Notes: generated by a model from the sequence alone, not told the origin. A DNA stretch of 64,000 nucleotides from Phytopythium helicoides (GCA_024867545.1 JANFNE010000026.1:124001-188000); one strand, 5' to 3'. Counted from the first letter of the stretch, positions 11,085-21,992 are shown. A program made the numbers and translations.

Positions 11085-11350
11085 ACTTGGCGGACTGCAA
11101 TAAGCGCGTGTGCCGTGACTTTCTCGTTGCAGGGAGTGGACTAGGTGACAGCTACCATCGCTAGTAACATGTTGGTGCAGGCTTTTGCTAATGACGAACG
11201 AGAACCAAGACCTACGAGCGTCTCGAGATGATGTGCTCTTTGGTCACGTTCAGATCCTCGCTCTTGTGGTGTGCTACTACTGCCTCTTCACAACTGAGAA
11301 GATGGAGCGTCCAAAAGCGTCCACTAGCGCCGACTTGTAAAAGTGTTGGA
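11085..11350 (+). pseudogene. Phosphate-transporter gene fragment 2 (degenerate)
   Basis: This is the best preserved of the four fragments at DNA level. It reads along the transporter segment DRNKRV...NLLVQAFAN...ERLE...CYYRFT with several indels, and begins about 20 bp after the TAG of kinase copy 2. It is a relic in the kinase orientation. From 11350 to about 11745 the DNA is the spacer shared with units 1 and 4, ending in the former HSF 3' UTR. Confidence 0.78.
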
Positions 11351-11744
11351 GTAAACCAATCTATGGGTCCGAAGGCCGACGTTGAAGTGCTCGACTTCTT
11401 GGATCCAACTTGCTGACACCTCGACACCAGAGATGATGTAGTCTACAGTGCTATAGTGTGTGGCTTCAGAATGGTTTGAGGAGGAGATCTTGGGGAGGCG
11501 GTGAGGTGGTCAATTTCATGGACAGTCGGAATGCTTTGAGTCGGTTGTCGGCGTTGACTGTGGGGTGATCAGCTCTTATGCGAACATCTTCCTCTCAAAC
11601 TGTGTTGCGAGTCCAGAGACGCCAAAAGTTCATCAATGCAACAACCTCAACACACAAATGAGGTCATGGAGCTCCAAAAGCATCGGTATGTATTTCCGAG
11701 TGTACACGATAAGTAATAAATGACGATGACAACCACTGGCCAAG

Positions 11745-12490
11745 GCGGTCAAATGACGCCAATTGACACAAACCCCCTCGAAAGCGACGCCACCTCATGG
11801 ATCGACGACAGTGTCAACACCATCGACGTCTACTTCGGCGCCTTGCGAATCGGAGAGATTCCAGCCAAGCTTGGGAGCAACGACACCGGACCAACCACGG
11901 AAACCGCGACCGTCGTCCACACAAACGGCGCCACACTTTCCTGCTCCACAAACACCACCTCCTCCACCACAGCCTCACCACAAACCAGAATCGGCCTCCA
12001 CTTGTCCCAAGCCAACCACTAGCTCTGCTCCATCATGCACAACCCCGACGCGCTTGGCGGCAGCCTGGTCCTCTGAGACCATCCACCCAACACTCCTCGC
12101 AATCGCTCGCGCCACTCCTTCTCGCTCTCCTGCTTCACAACTGCCATGCAGTCCTAGTCGTCCCTCCTCAACCTCTCACAGACATCGATACATCCTCTAC
12201 GTGTAGAACTGCGACCGACCCTTGCTCCACTCGCACTTGGACCCTCCAAGTGGCGGACCTGGCGCCACTACAACCTCCCCACCCTCTCGTCCCTCAACCA
12301 GCGACGCACACTCTCCGACTCTCGAGCCTCCGCGCATCCTTCTCCACCATCTCCAACGACGCACCAGCCTCCGACCACCGGACCACAACCGCCCGCCTTG
12401 GCTCTCGTGGCTTCTCGCGCCGCGCCACCTGCTGCAAACCAAACGCAGCAGCACACGGCGACACCCACGCGCGCCTGACGCTCACGCTCG
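11745..12490 (-). pseudogene. Heat-shock-factor relic 2
   Basis: This aligns with relic 1 and with the intact HSF gene. The C-terminal coding part lies at about 11750-12000 and remnants of the DNA-binding domain at about 12150-12440, with WSKGRSQ still readable near 12230. The frame is broken by indels. CT-rich high-GC DNA continues to the 5' end of the next kinase gene. Confidence 0.75.
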
Positions 12491-12955
12491 CCTCCGCTCT
12501 TCTCGCTCTCGCGGCTCGCCTCGCACTCCCACGCTCCTCCTCCCGCCGCCGCAACTGCTCGCAGCCTCACACACTCACACAGCGCCACGCCACGTCCGAC
12601 GCCAACGCAGCCGCCAGCGCCGCGCACTCCACACACACGCGCGGGCCTCTCGCTCCCTCCGCAGCTCCAGCCTCTCGCGCCAACGACCGCCCTCGCGCTC
12701 CATCGCCACCGCCTCCGCTCCCAAGACCAGCCGTCAAACTACGCCACCATCTCCCACTCGCCTCCCTCGGTCTCCATGCGGCTACGCTTTCTCGCCTTTT
12801 GGCTGGCGACTTGGACGTTGGACGTTGGATGTTGGATGTTCGGCTTGTGGGTTGAGTGGATTGGATGAGGTCGGGGGATCTTTTGGGGATGGGCGAGGGA
12901 GGTCGAGATTGTTGTCCTTTGGATCTTGGGAAGAAGAAAGGGGTAGAAGGTGAAG

Positions 12956-15900
12956 ATGAAGATGGCGAAGATGGCGTGGAGGCTTCGGGTGGCTGCCGAG
13001 GCGGGTGATCTCGATGTGGTAAAGGCGCAGATCGAAGGCGGGATGGATGTGAATGTCGCGGACAGATACGGATGGACAGTGCTGATGTGGGCCGCTCTAA
13101 ACGGTCATCTTGAAATGGTTCGGTATCTCGTGGAAGATAGCGGGGCGGACGTGAATACCAAGGATAAAGACGGATGGACAACGCTGATGCGTGCCGCTCG
13201 GAATGGTCACCTTGACATGGTTCGGTGTCTCGTGAAAGAAGGCGGCGCGGACGTGAATGCCACGAACAAAGACGGATGGACAGCGCTAAGGTCTGCCGCT
13301 GAGAATGGTCGCTTTGAAGTTATTCGGTGTCTCGTGGAAGAAGGCAAAGCGGACGTGAATGCCACGAACAAAGACAGACGGACAGCACTGATGTATGCCG
13401 CTGAGAATGGTCACCTCGAAGTGGTTCGGTATCTCGTGGAAGAAGTTGGCGTGGACGTGAATGCCGCCGACAAGTACGGTTGGACAGCGCTGATGTATGC
13501 CGCTCGCAATGGTCACCTTGACATGGTTCGGTGTCTCGTGAAAGAAGGCGGCGCGGACGTGAATGCCACGAACAAAGACGGATGGACAGCGCTAAGGTCT
13601 GCCGCTGAGAATGGTCGCTTTGAAGTTATTCGGTGTCTCGTGGAAGAAGGCAAAGCGGACGTGAATGCCACGAACAAAGACAGATGGTCAGCACTGATGT
13701 GGGCCGCTGAGTATGGTCACCTTGACATGGTTCGGTGTCTAGTGGAAGAAGGTGGCGCAGACGTGAATGTCACGAACAAAGACGGATGGTCAGCACTGAT
13801 GTGGGCCGCTGACAAAGGTCACCTTGACATGGTTCGGTGTCTCGTGAAAGAAGGTGGCGCGGACGTGAATGTCACGAACAAAGACGGCAAGGCGGCAATC
13901 CGTATCGCTGCTGATCGTGGTCACCACGATATTGTCCGCGTTCTCACACCTTTTCTAATGCGATCACAACCAAAGATAGCTAAGCCTTCTTCATTCAAGT
14001 CGTTGCTCTCCAAAATCGCCCGTGGTCTGGCCCCTCTTCAGAAGCGACCTCAACCAAAGATACCAACAACTTCACGATTCGATTCCAACTGGATCATATC
14101 CCCAACTGAAATTGAACTCACACAACTCATCGACACCAATAATCTCGGAGGAGAATACATCGCCAAATGGCTTGATGCACACGTCATCGTCAAACTATTC
14201 ATTCCAGATGCAGCACACTCATCCTTCCAACAAGAAGTAAAGCTGTGGAAACAATTAAGACACCCTAACGTGATCAAGATGTACGGCGCATGTGAAGCTG
14301 GTCCAGGATTGCAGTTCTTCGTTTGCGAGTATGCTGATGGCGGATCGCTGATTGAGTATGTGAAGTCAACTTGGAAATGGAACCGGACAGTGTGGAAATA
14401 TCTGTATGAGGCTGCACTGGGTCTGGAGTATCTTCACGAGCGAGGGCTTGTTCACGGTGATCTTCGTTGCAGCAACATATTGATCGGAGGTGATGACTTG
14501 TCGAGGCTGTCAAACTTCGGTTTGAGTGGTGCAAAGAGTGGGGGATCTTCAAGTGTTGGATCGATGCTGTGGCAGGCTCCAGAGATTTTGCGTGGTAAAG
14601 AGTCATCCTCTCGATTTGCATCGGATGTGTATTCTTTTGGAATGTGTATATTGGAGGCAGTGACTGGGAAGAAGCCATGGGACGATAGCAATGACCCGAA
14701 ACAGGACAAGACTTGGTGGAAGCCAGAGACAGATTTTGACTCAAGGGAGGCCCCAAAATGTTCCTATGGTGACGCACGTGACTTGGTGTGGCGAATGTGC
14801 TCCCAAGATCCGACCAAGCGCATCAAGATACAGTCCGTCGTGCATGAGCTCGAGCGTTTGGCGCTCAACGAGAGTCTGCGTCATTCACAATCAGAGCCAG
14901 AGCACGAACCCGTACACACACTTACCACCTACAAGCTCAGTGAGATCAAGGAACTGTGGCGAAAAGTCGAAACACACATGAAGGAGACCAACAACAACCA
15001 GCAATACCACCAAGCATTCCATGAACTCAAAACACTATACAACCATCTACACCAATCAACACATCACATCACACTCTTCACTAGATTCCACACACTACTC
15101 ACCGAATTCCATACCATCATCGCCATGAATGAACAACAAACATTAGCCATGCGACTCTCGTCCACACGTGCCACCACCAACAGCATCTACGCCTTTCATC
15201 GACGCATCCAGTCACTGTGGGTAGCACTCGGTCAACCACCTGACACCAACGTCACACAGATGGCACAGACGGACGCACAACGCCGTGATATGTTTGTGTC
15301 TGGTGTGTCCGATGTGTATCTATTGTTGCGCGAGTTGGAATCGGATGATGAGAAGGTTGCATTTCTGAAGATGTTGAAACGGGAGATGAAACATCAATAC
15401 ACACCTACTCAACTGGAGGTGATGAAGAAGGCTTTGGAGGCTCTCGAGAGCAAGATTGGTAAGGAGAAGGAGTGTTTGATACCGGAGTGGTTCATTCCTT
15501 GGTATGAGTTGATCAAGCGTGAGGACGAATGTCTTGGTGAAGGTGGTTTCGGTAGTGTGATCCGAGCAAAGTGGTTGGACTCGGAGGTGGTGGTGAAGCA
15601 AGTGGAGTTTGGTCGTTCTGAAGGATCTCTACTTTGGTCGACCATGAGCTCGATCGAAACTGTATCCATTGACGACGTCAAGACCCGATCGCAAGTTATG
15701 GAGTCTAAAGAAGCCAGTCCAGAAGAGCTCAAGAAGCTAACAAACAAACGAGAAGAAGCTATGAAAATGTTCCGACGTGAAGTCGACATTTGGTTCGGAT
15801 TCAGTCACCCTCACGTCATACAACTATTCGGTGCATGTCACGTAGGTACACCATTCTTCGTATGCGAGTACGCCACCAACGGGACATTGGTCGAGTATCT

Positions 15901-16750
15901 GCGGAAACATCCTGATGAGTTGTGGCAGAAGCTATATGAGGCTGCGTTGGGGGTCCAGTACCTTCATGCTCGTGGAGTGGTTCACGGCGATCTGAAAGGC
16001 AACAATATCGTGGTTGGTAGTGACATGAAGGCGAAGGTGACGGACTTTGGTCTGAGTTCAATGATGAGTGGTGGTGGAGAAGCTCAAATCACAGCTGCGT
16101 CTCATTGGGTGGCTCCTGAGTGTTTTATTGTTGATCCTGAGTTGACGTTTGCGTCGGACGTGTACTCTCTGGGTATGTGTGTTGTGGAGTCGATGCGCGT
16201 GGTGGGATGTGAAGAGTGGAGTTTCCCATGGCGAGATGTGGATAATGTTGTTGTGCGAGTGCATGCAAAACGTGGTGAATTACCACCAAGACCTACAGGC
16301 TGCACAGATGCTCAGTGGGAACTAGTGAAACGTATGTGCTCGTTTCAACCGGAGAATCGGATGAAGATCTCTACTGTGGTGGATGAATTGGGGAGGTTGG
16401 CGAATGAGAGAAATGAGGCGACTACTGAATCACCTAGCTTGGAGTTTGTTCCTGATGTTATCTCTACGATGAAAAGAATGTTGAGTGAGCTACATGAGAG
16501 TGGAAAGGAAGTTTCAATGTACCTGGACTTGTGGAATGAACTGGAGAAGGTATACAAGAAGAATGTCAACGTCCACGCCAGCAGCAGCAGTAATATGTTC
16601 AGTGGTTTGGTGAGAGACGCGGAGACGGCAACTTTAAAATTGAAGGAGAAGAACACGGACTTGATGTCTTCATTAGAGATAACCATGGCTGTGTACGCTT
16701 TGCGTCGTCGTGTGGTCAAGTTTGTGGAGGCATATCCAGCACAAGAGTAG
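12956..16750 (+). CDS. Ankyrin-repeat / pseudokinase / kinase protein, copy 3 (intact)
   Basis: An in-frame TAG at 12944 sits just upstream, so the start is one of the clustered ATGs at 12956, 12962 or 12971; 12962 aligns best with MADAEEW of copies 2 and 4. The product is about 1,260 residues. Ten ankyrin repeats (to about 13960) include a 306-bp internal duplication (about 13196 against 13502). A short Lys/Pro/Ser-rich linker, partly duplicated (RSQPKI / RPQPKI), is unique to this copy. The first kinase domain (about 14090-14850) has HGDLRCSN and SNFG (pseudokinase). The second (about 15510-16390) has GEGGFGSV, VVVK, HGDLKGNN, DFG and APE (predicted active). Its insert after the lysine differs from the other copies, so this is the most diverged copy. 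A helical tail ends with RRRVVKFVEAYPAQE. Confidence 0.95.
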   Translation: MKMAKMAWRLRVAAEAGDLDVVKAQIEGGMDVNVADRYGWTVLMWAALNGHLEMVRYLVEDSGADVNTKDKDGWTTLMRAARNGHLDMVRCLVKEGGADVNATNKDGWTALRSAAENGRFEVIRCLVEEGKADVNATNKDRRTALMYAAENGHLEVVRYLVEEVGVDVNAADKYGWTALMYAARNGHLDMVRCLVKEGGADVNATNKDGWTALRSAAENGRFEVIRCLVEEGKADVNATNKDRWSALMWAAEYGHLDMVRCLVEEGGADVNVTNKDGWSALMWAADKGHLDMVRCLVKEGGADVNVTNKDGKAAIRIAADRGHHDIVRVLTPFLMRSQPKIAKPSSFKSLLSKIARGLAPLQKRPQPKIPTTSRFDSNWIISPTEIELTQLIDTNNLGGEYIAKWLDAHVIVKLFIPDAAHSSFQQEVKLWKQLRHPNVIKMYGACEAGPGLQFFVCEYADGGSLIEYVKSTWKWNRTVWKYLYEAALGLEYLHERGLVHGDLRCSNILIGGDDLSRLSNFGLSGAKSGGSSSVGSMLWQAPEILRGKESSSRFASDVYSFGMCILEAVTGKKPWDDSNDPKQDKTWWKPETDFDSREAPKCSYGDARDLVWRMCSQDPTKRIKIQSVVHELERLALNESLRHSQSEPEHEPVHTLTTYKLSEIKELWRKVETHMKETNNNQQYHQAFHELKTLYNHLHQSTHHITLFTRFHTLLTEFHTIIAMNEQQTLAMRLSSTRATTNSIYAFHRRIQSLWVALGQPPDTNVTQMAQTDAQRRDMFVSGVSDVYLLLRELESDDEKVAFLKMLKREMKHQYTPTQLEVMKKALEALESKIGKEKECLIPEWFIPWYELIKREDECLGEGGFGSVIRAKWLDSEVVVKQVEFGRSEGSLLWSTMSSIETVSIDDVKTRSQVMESKEASPEELKKLTNKREEAMKMFRREVDIWFGFSHPHVIQLFGACHVGTPFFVCEYATNGTLVEYLRKHPDELWQKLYEAALGVQYLHARGVVHGDLKGNNIVVGSDMKAKVTDFGLSSMMSGGGEAQITAASHWVAPECFIVDPELTFASDVYSLGMCVVESMRVVGCEEWSFPWRDVDNVVVRVHAKRGELPPRPTGCTDAQWELVKRMCSFQPENRMKISTVVDELGRLANERNEATTESPSLEFVPDVISTMKRMLSELHESGKEVSMYLDLWNELEKVYKKNVNVHASSSSNMFSGLVRDAETATLKLKEKNTDLMSSLEITMAVYALRRRVVKFVEAYPAQE

Positions 16751-16764
16751 ATACTGACTCTATT

Positions 16765-17055
16765 TACTTTGCCGACACTACCGACTCTACCGACTCGGTG
16801 GACCGCAACAAGTGCATGGTCATGAAACTCACACTGCAAGGAATGAACAAGGTGACAGCTACCATCAATAGTAACATACTGGTACAGGCTTTTTTCAATG
16901 TTGGTGACCCTGGATCCTATAGCAACGAGAGTTTCGATGTAGTACGCTCTTCTGTCTCGTTCAGATCGGATCACAAGAGGAGGATCTGAATCAAATCCTC
17001 CTTTTGTGGTGTGCTACTACTACCTCTTCACGACTTAGGAGACAGAGATCGGAAT
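16765..17055 (+). pseudogene. Phosphate-transporter gene fragment 3 (degenerate)
   Basis: A 63-codon open stretch at 16798-16989 still reads DRNKCMVMKLTLQGMNKV and NILVQAF, matching DRNKRVAMTFSLQGVGQV and NLLVQAF of the intact transporters. The frame then breaks, and YYYLFTT-like DNA marks the CYYRFTAEE segment near 17020. In this unit the fragment joins the HSF relic almost directly at about 17060; the 370-390 bp spacer seen in the other units is missing. Confidence 0.85.
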
Positions 17056-17059
17056 CAAC

Positions 17060-17740
17060 CAAAACAAGTCTACCTCGGCGTCGGTGCCTTCCAGATCGGC
17101 GACATACCCGCCACAATCGGGAGCAACGCCAACGGAGTAACGACAGGAGCCCCGATCGGCATCCTAACAAACGACCCCGTCCTTACCTGCTCCACAGACG
17201 CCACCTCCTTCGCCACAGACTCACAACGAACCAGAATGAGACCTCCACTTCTCCGACGCCAACCACTAAATCTACTACATCGTCCACAACCGCAACGCGC
17301 TTGGCGGCAGCCTGGTCCTCCTCCGAGAACATCGACCCTCCACGCATTGCAATCGCTCGCGCCACTCCTTCTCGCTCTCCTGCTTCACGACCGCCATGCA
17401 GTCCTAGTCGTCCCTCCTCAACCACTCACAGACATCGATACATCCTCGACGTGTAGAACTGCGACCATGCCTTGCTCCACTCGCACTTGGAGCCGCCCTC
17501 CAAGTGGCGGACCTGGCGCCACTACAACCTCCCCACCCTCTCGTCCCTCAACCAGCGACGCTCACTCTCCGACTCTCGAGCCTCCGCGCATCCTTCTCCA
17601 CCATCTCCAACGCCGCACCAGCCTCCGACCACCGGACCACAACCGCCCGCCTTGGCTCTCGTGGCTTCTCGCGCCGCGCCACCTGCTGCAAACCAAACGC
17701 AGCAGCACACGGCGACACCCACGCGCGCCGGACGCTCACG
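17060..17740 (-). pseudogene. Heat-shock-factor relic 3
   Basis: The HSF C-terminal coding DNA resumes at about 17065 in the part matching ALRIGEI / KLGSDA (complementary reading), so the extreme 3' end of the HSF gene is deleted. DNA-binding-domain remnants follow to about 17710. From about 17300 rightward this relic and the kinase 5' region are nearly identical to the 6.7-8.15 kb segment. Confidence 0.75.
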
Positions 17741-18269
17741 CTCTTCTCGCTCTCTTCTCGCTCTCGCGGCTCGCCTCGCACTCCCACGCTCCTCCTCCCG
17801 CCGCCGCAACTGCTCGCAGCCTCACACACTCACACAGCGCCACGCCACGTCCGACGCCAACGCATCCGCCAGTGCCGCGCACTCCACACACACGCGCGGG
17901 CCTCTCGCTCCCTCCGCAGCTCCAGCCTCTCGCGCCAACGACCGCCCTCGCGCTCCATCGCCACCGCCTCCCTCCGCTCCCAAGACCAACCGACAAACTA
18001 CGCCACCATCTCCCACTCGCCTCCCTCGGTCTCCATGCGGCTGCGCTTTCTCGCCTTTTGGCTGGCGACTTGGACGTTGGACGTTGGACGTTCGGCTCGT
18101 GGGTTGGAGACGTGGGGAAGAGGGTGCGGGCGTGTGCGTTGGTTGAGTGTGTGGCATGTGGTCGGAGGATCTTTTGAGGACAGGTGAGAGAGAGGTCGTT
18201 GTCCTCACTTGGGAACTTTGGAAGAAGGGAGGAAAGAAGGAGCTGAGGTCGAAGACAACGGAGAAGCTT

Positions 18270-21200
18270 ATGGCGGATGCCGAAGAGTGGCTTCAGGAGG
18301 CCGCCAAAGAGTCCGATCTCGATGTGGTGAAGGAGCTGATCGACGGCGGGGTGGAAGTGGATGCCACTGACAAGTATGGAAGAACGGCGCTGGTGTATGC
18401 CGCTGAGAAGGGTCATATTGAAGTGGTTCGGTATCTCGTGAAAGAACACGGCGCGGACGTGAATGCCACAAACATGAACGGAGAGACGGCGCTAATGTAT
18501 GCCGCTTTCAATGGTGAGCTTGAAGTGGTTCGGTATCTCGTCGAAGAAGGCGGAGCGGACGTGAATGCCACGAACAAAGACGGATCGACAGCGCTGATGT
18601 ACGCTGCTTGCAATGGTCACCTCGAAGTGGTTCGGTGTCTCGTGGAAGAACGCCGAGTGGACGTGAATGCTATAAACAAAGACGGATGGACAACGCTGAT
18701 GTATGCCGCTCGCTATGGTCAACTAGAAGTGGTTCAGTGTCTCGTGGAAGAAGGTGGCGCGGACATTAATGCTATGGTCGAAGACGGAAAGGCAGTGCTG
18801 ATGTATGCCGCTGAGAATGGTCACCTTGAAGTGGTCCGCTGTCTCGTCGAAGAAGGCGGCGCGGACGTGAATGCCACGAACAAAGACAGATGGACAGCGC
18901 TGATGTATGCCGCTTTCAATGGTCACTTTGAAGTGGTTCGGTATCTCGTGAAAGAAGGCGGCGCGGACGTGAATGCCACGAACAAAGCCAAATGGACAGC
19001 GCTGATGTATGCCGCTCGATATGGCCACCTTGAAGTTGTTCGATATCTCGTGGAAGAAGGCAAAGCAGACGTGAATGCCAAAAACAAAAATGGATGGACA
19101 GCGCTAATGTGGGCCGCTCACAATGATCACCTTGAAGTGGTTCGGTGTCTCGTGGAAGAACACAGCGCAGACGTGAATGCCACTGACAAGGACGGCAAGT
19201 CCACAATCCGAATCGCAGCCGATCGGGGACACCAAGAGATCGTTAGCTTTCTCACACCTTTCCTGTTGCGGTCACAAACAACCATACCAGAAACTGCACC
19301 ATTCAATTCATTGTATTCCAGCTGGATCATACCTCCCTCTGAAATCGCACTTACAAAACTCATCAACACTAACAATCTCGGAGGAGATTACATCTCCAAA
19401 TGGCTCGATGCACACGTCGTCGTCAAACTATTCATTCCAGATGCAGCACACTCATCCTTCCAACAAGAAGTAAAGCTTTGGAAACAGTTGCGACACCCTA
19501 ACGTGATCAAGATGTACGGCGCATGTGAAGCTGGTCCAGGTTTACAGTTTTTTGTTTGCGAGTATGCAGATGGTGGATCGCTGATTGAGTATGTGAAGTC
19601 GGCTCCGGAGGATGGACCACGGAGTGTGTGGAAATATCTGTATGAGGCTTCACTGGGTCTGGAGTATCTTCACGAGCGAGGGCTTGTTCACGGTGATCTT
19701 CGTTGCAGCAATATTTTGATCGGTGGTGATGGTTTGTCGAGGCTGTCCAATTTCGGTTTGAGTGGTGCAAAGAGCGGAGCATCTTCAAGTATTGGATCGA
19801 TGCTGTGGCAGGCTCCTGAGATTGTGGAGGGTAAAGAGTCATCCTCTCGATTTGCATCGGATGTGTATTCATTTGGAATGTGTATATTGGAGGCAACGAC
19901 TGGAAAGAAGCCATGGGACGATGAGGATGACCCGAAATGGTACAAGACTAGGTGGAAACTAGAGACAGATGATGACTCTTGGTACGCCCCAGAAAGTCCA
20001 AATCGTGACGCACGTCAATTGGTGTGGCGAATGTGCTCTCAAGATCCTACCAAGCGCATCAAATTACAGTCTATTGTCTATGAGCTAGAGCGTTTGACAC
20101 TTAAGGAGAGCCTGCGTCATTCACAATCAGAACCAGAGTATGAACCTGTACACACACTTGACACATACAAGTTCGGTGAGATCAAGGAACTGTGGCGAAA
20201 AGTCGAAACACACATGAAGAACAACACCAACAATACTCAATACCAACAAGCATTCCATGAACTCAAACCACTCTACCAACATCTACACCAATCAACACAT
20301 CACATCACACTATTCACAAGATTCCACACACTACTCACACAGTTCCATACAGTCATCACCATGAATGAACAACAAACATTAGCCATGCGACTCTCATCCA
20401 CGCGTGCCACCACCAACAGCATCTACGCCTTTCATCGACGCATACAATCACTGTGGGGAGCACTCGGTCAACCAGTTGGCTCCAACATCACACAGACGGA
20501 CGCACAACGCCGTGAGTTGTTTGTGTCTGGTGTGTCGGATGTGTATCTGTTGTTGCGCGAGTTGGAATCGGATGATGAGAAGGCTGCCTTCCTCGAAATG
20601 TTGAAACGGGAGATGACACATCAATACACATCTACTCAACTGAAGGTGATGAAGAATGCGGTGGAGGCTCTCGAGAGCAAGATTGGTGAGGTGGAGGATA
20701 GTTTGGTTCCGGAGTGGTTCATTCCTTGGTACGAGTTGATAAAGCGTGAGGACGAATGTCTTGGTGCAGGTGGTTTTGGGAGTGTGATCCGAGCGAAGTG
20801 GCTGGACTCGGAGGTGGTGGTGAAGCAAGTGGATATGGGTGGTTCGAAAGGATCTTTACTTTGGTCGAACTTGAGCTCGATGGAAACTATATCCATCGGA
20901 GATGTTGAGGTCCAACCGCAAGTTGTGGAATCCAAAGAAAGCAGTCCGGAAGAGCTTGAGAAGAGAGCACACAAACGAGAAGAAGCTATGAAAATGTTCC
21001 GACGTGAAGTAGACATTTGGTTCGGATTCAGTCACCCTCACGTCATACAACTATTCGGCGCATGTCACGTAGGCACACCATTCTTCGTATGCGAGTACGC
21101 CACCAACGGGACATTGGTCCAGTATCTACGGAAACATCCGGATGAGTTGTGGCAGAAGCTATATGAGGCTGCGTTGGGAGTCCAGTACCTTCATGCTCGT

Positions 21201-21992
21201 GGAGTGGTTCACGGCGATCTGAAAGGCAACAATATCGTGGTTGGTAGCGACATGAAGGCGAAGGTGACGGACTTTGGTCTGAGTTCAATGGTGAGTGGTG
21301 GTGGAGAAGCTCAAATCACAGCTGCGTCTCATTGGGTGGCTCCTGAGTGTTTTGTTGTTGATCCTGAGTTGACGTTTGCGTCGGATGTGTACTCTCTGGG
21401 TATGTGTGTTGTGGAGTCGATGCGAGTGGTGGGATGTGAAGAGTGGATTTTACCGTGGCGATATATGGATAATGTTGTTGTGAGAGCGCATGCAAGACGT
21501 GGTGAATTGCCACCAAGGCCCTCTCACTGCACAGATGTTCAGTGGGAACTTGTGGAACGTATGTGCTCATTTCAACGAGAGAATCGGATGAAGATTTCTA
21601 CTGTGGTGGATGAATTGTCGAGACTGGCGAATGAGAGAAATGAGGCGACTACTGAATCATCGAGCTTGGAGTTTGTTCCTGATCTTGTCTCTACGATGAA
21701 GACTGTGTTGAGTGAGCTGCATGATGGTGGAAGGGAAGTGTCGCTGTACATGGACTTGTGGGATGAACTAGAGAAGGTGTACAAGAAGAATGTCGATGGC
21801 ATCCAGAGCGGCAGCAACAGTAGCAGCAGCAGTGATATGTTCAGTTGTTTGGTGAGAGACGCCGAGACGGCAACTTTGAAACTGAAGGAGAAGAAGACGG
21901 ACTTGATGTCTTCATTGGAGATAACCATGGCTGTGTACGCTTTGCGTCGTCGTGTGGTCAAGTTTGTGGAGGCATATCCAGTACAAGAGTAG
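18270..21992 (+). CDS. Ankyrin-repeat / pseudokinase / kinase protein, copy 4 (intact)
   Basis: ATG 18270 (MADAEEWLQEAAKES) is preferred; the frame is open upstream to a GTG at 18147, with an ATG at 18156. The product is about 1,240 residues. Ten ankyrin repeats occupy roughly 18290-19250. The first kinase domain (about 19310-20090) has HGDLRCSN and SNFG (pseudokinase). A helical linker and the second kinase domain (about 20740-21620) follow, the latter with GAGGFGSV, VVVK, HGDLKGNN, DFG and APE (predicted active). The tail has a short Ser/Asn run (about 21806-21835) absent from copy 1 and ends RRRVVKFVEAYPVQE. The first 600 bp are nearly identical to pseudogene copy 2, and so is the linker/second-kinase stretch (about 20205-21060 against 9290-10145), which suggests recent gene conversion. 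This is the full-length relative of the broken copy. Confidence 0.95.
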   Translation: MADAEEWLQEAAKESDLDVVKELIDGGVEVDATDKYGRTALVYAAEKGHIEVVRYLVKEHGADVNATNMNGETALMYAAFNGELEVVRYLVEEGGADVNATNKDGSTALMYAACNGHLEVVRCLVEERRVDVNAINKDGWTTLMYAARYGQLEVVQCLVEEGGADINAMVEDGKAVLMYAAENGHLEVVRCLVEEGGADVNATNKDRWTALMYAAFNGHFEVVRYLVKEGGADVNATNKAKWTALMYAARYGHLEVVRYLVEEGKADVNAKNKNGWTALMWAAHNDHLEVVRCLVEEHSADVNATDKDGKSTIRIAADRGHQEIVSFLTPFLLRSQTTIPETAPFNSLYSSWIIPPSEIALTKLINTNNLGGDYISKWLDAHVVVKLFIPDAAHSSFQQEVKLWKQLRHPNVIKMYGACEAGPGLQFFVCEYADGGSLIEYVKSAPEDGPRSVWKYLYEASLGLEYLHERGLVHGDLRCSNILIGGDGLSRLSNFGLSGAKSGASSSIGSMLWQAPEIVEGKESSSRFASDVYSFGMCILEATTGKKPWDDEDDPKWYKTRWKLETDDDSWYAPESPNRDARQLVWRMCSQDPTKRIKLQSIVYELERLTLKESLRHSQSEPEYEPVHTLDTYKFGEIKELWRKVETHMKNNTNNTQYQQAFHELKPLYQHLHQSTHHITLFTRFHTLLTQFHTVITMNEQQTLAMRLSSTRATTNSIYAFHRRIQSLWGALGQPVGSNITQTDAQRRELFVSGVSDVYLLLRELESDDEKAAFLEMLKREMTHQYTSTQLKVMKNAVEALESKIGEVEDSLVPEWFIPWYELIKREDECLGAGGFGSVIRAKWLDSEVVVKQVDMGGSKGSLLWSNLSSMETISIGDVEVQPQVVESKESSPEELEKRAHKREEAMKMFRREVDIWFGFSHPHVIQLFGACHVGTPFFVCEYATNGTLVQYLRKHPDELWQKLYEAALGVQYLHARGVVHGDLKGNNIVVGSDMKAKVTDFGLSSMVSGGGEAQITAASHWVAPECFVVDPELTFASDVYSLGMCVVESMRVVGCEEWILPWRYMDNVVVRAHARRGELPPRPSHCTDVQWELVERMCSFQRENRMKISTVVDELSRLANERNEATTESSSLEFVPDLVSTMKTVLSELHDGGREVSLYMDLWDELEKVYKKNVDGIQSGSNSSSSSDMFSCLVRDAETATLKLKEKKTDLMSSLEITMAVYALRRRVVKFVEAYPVQE

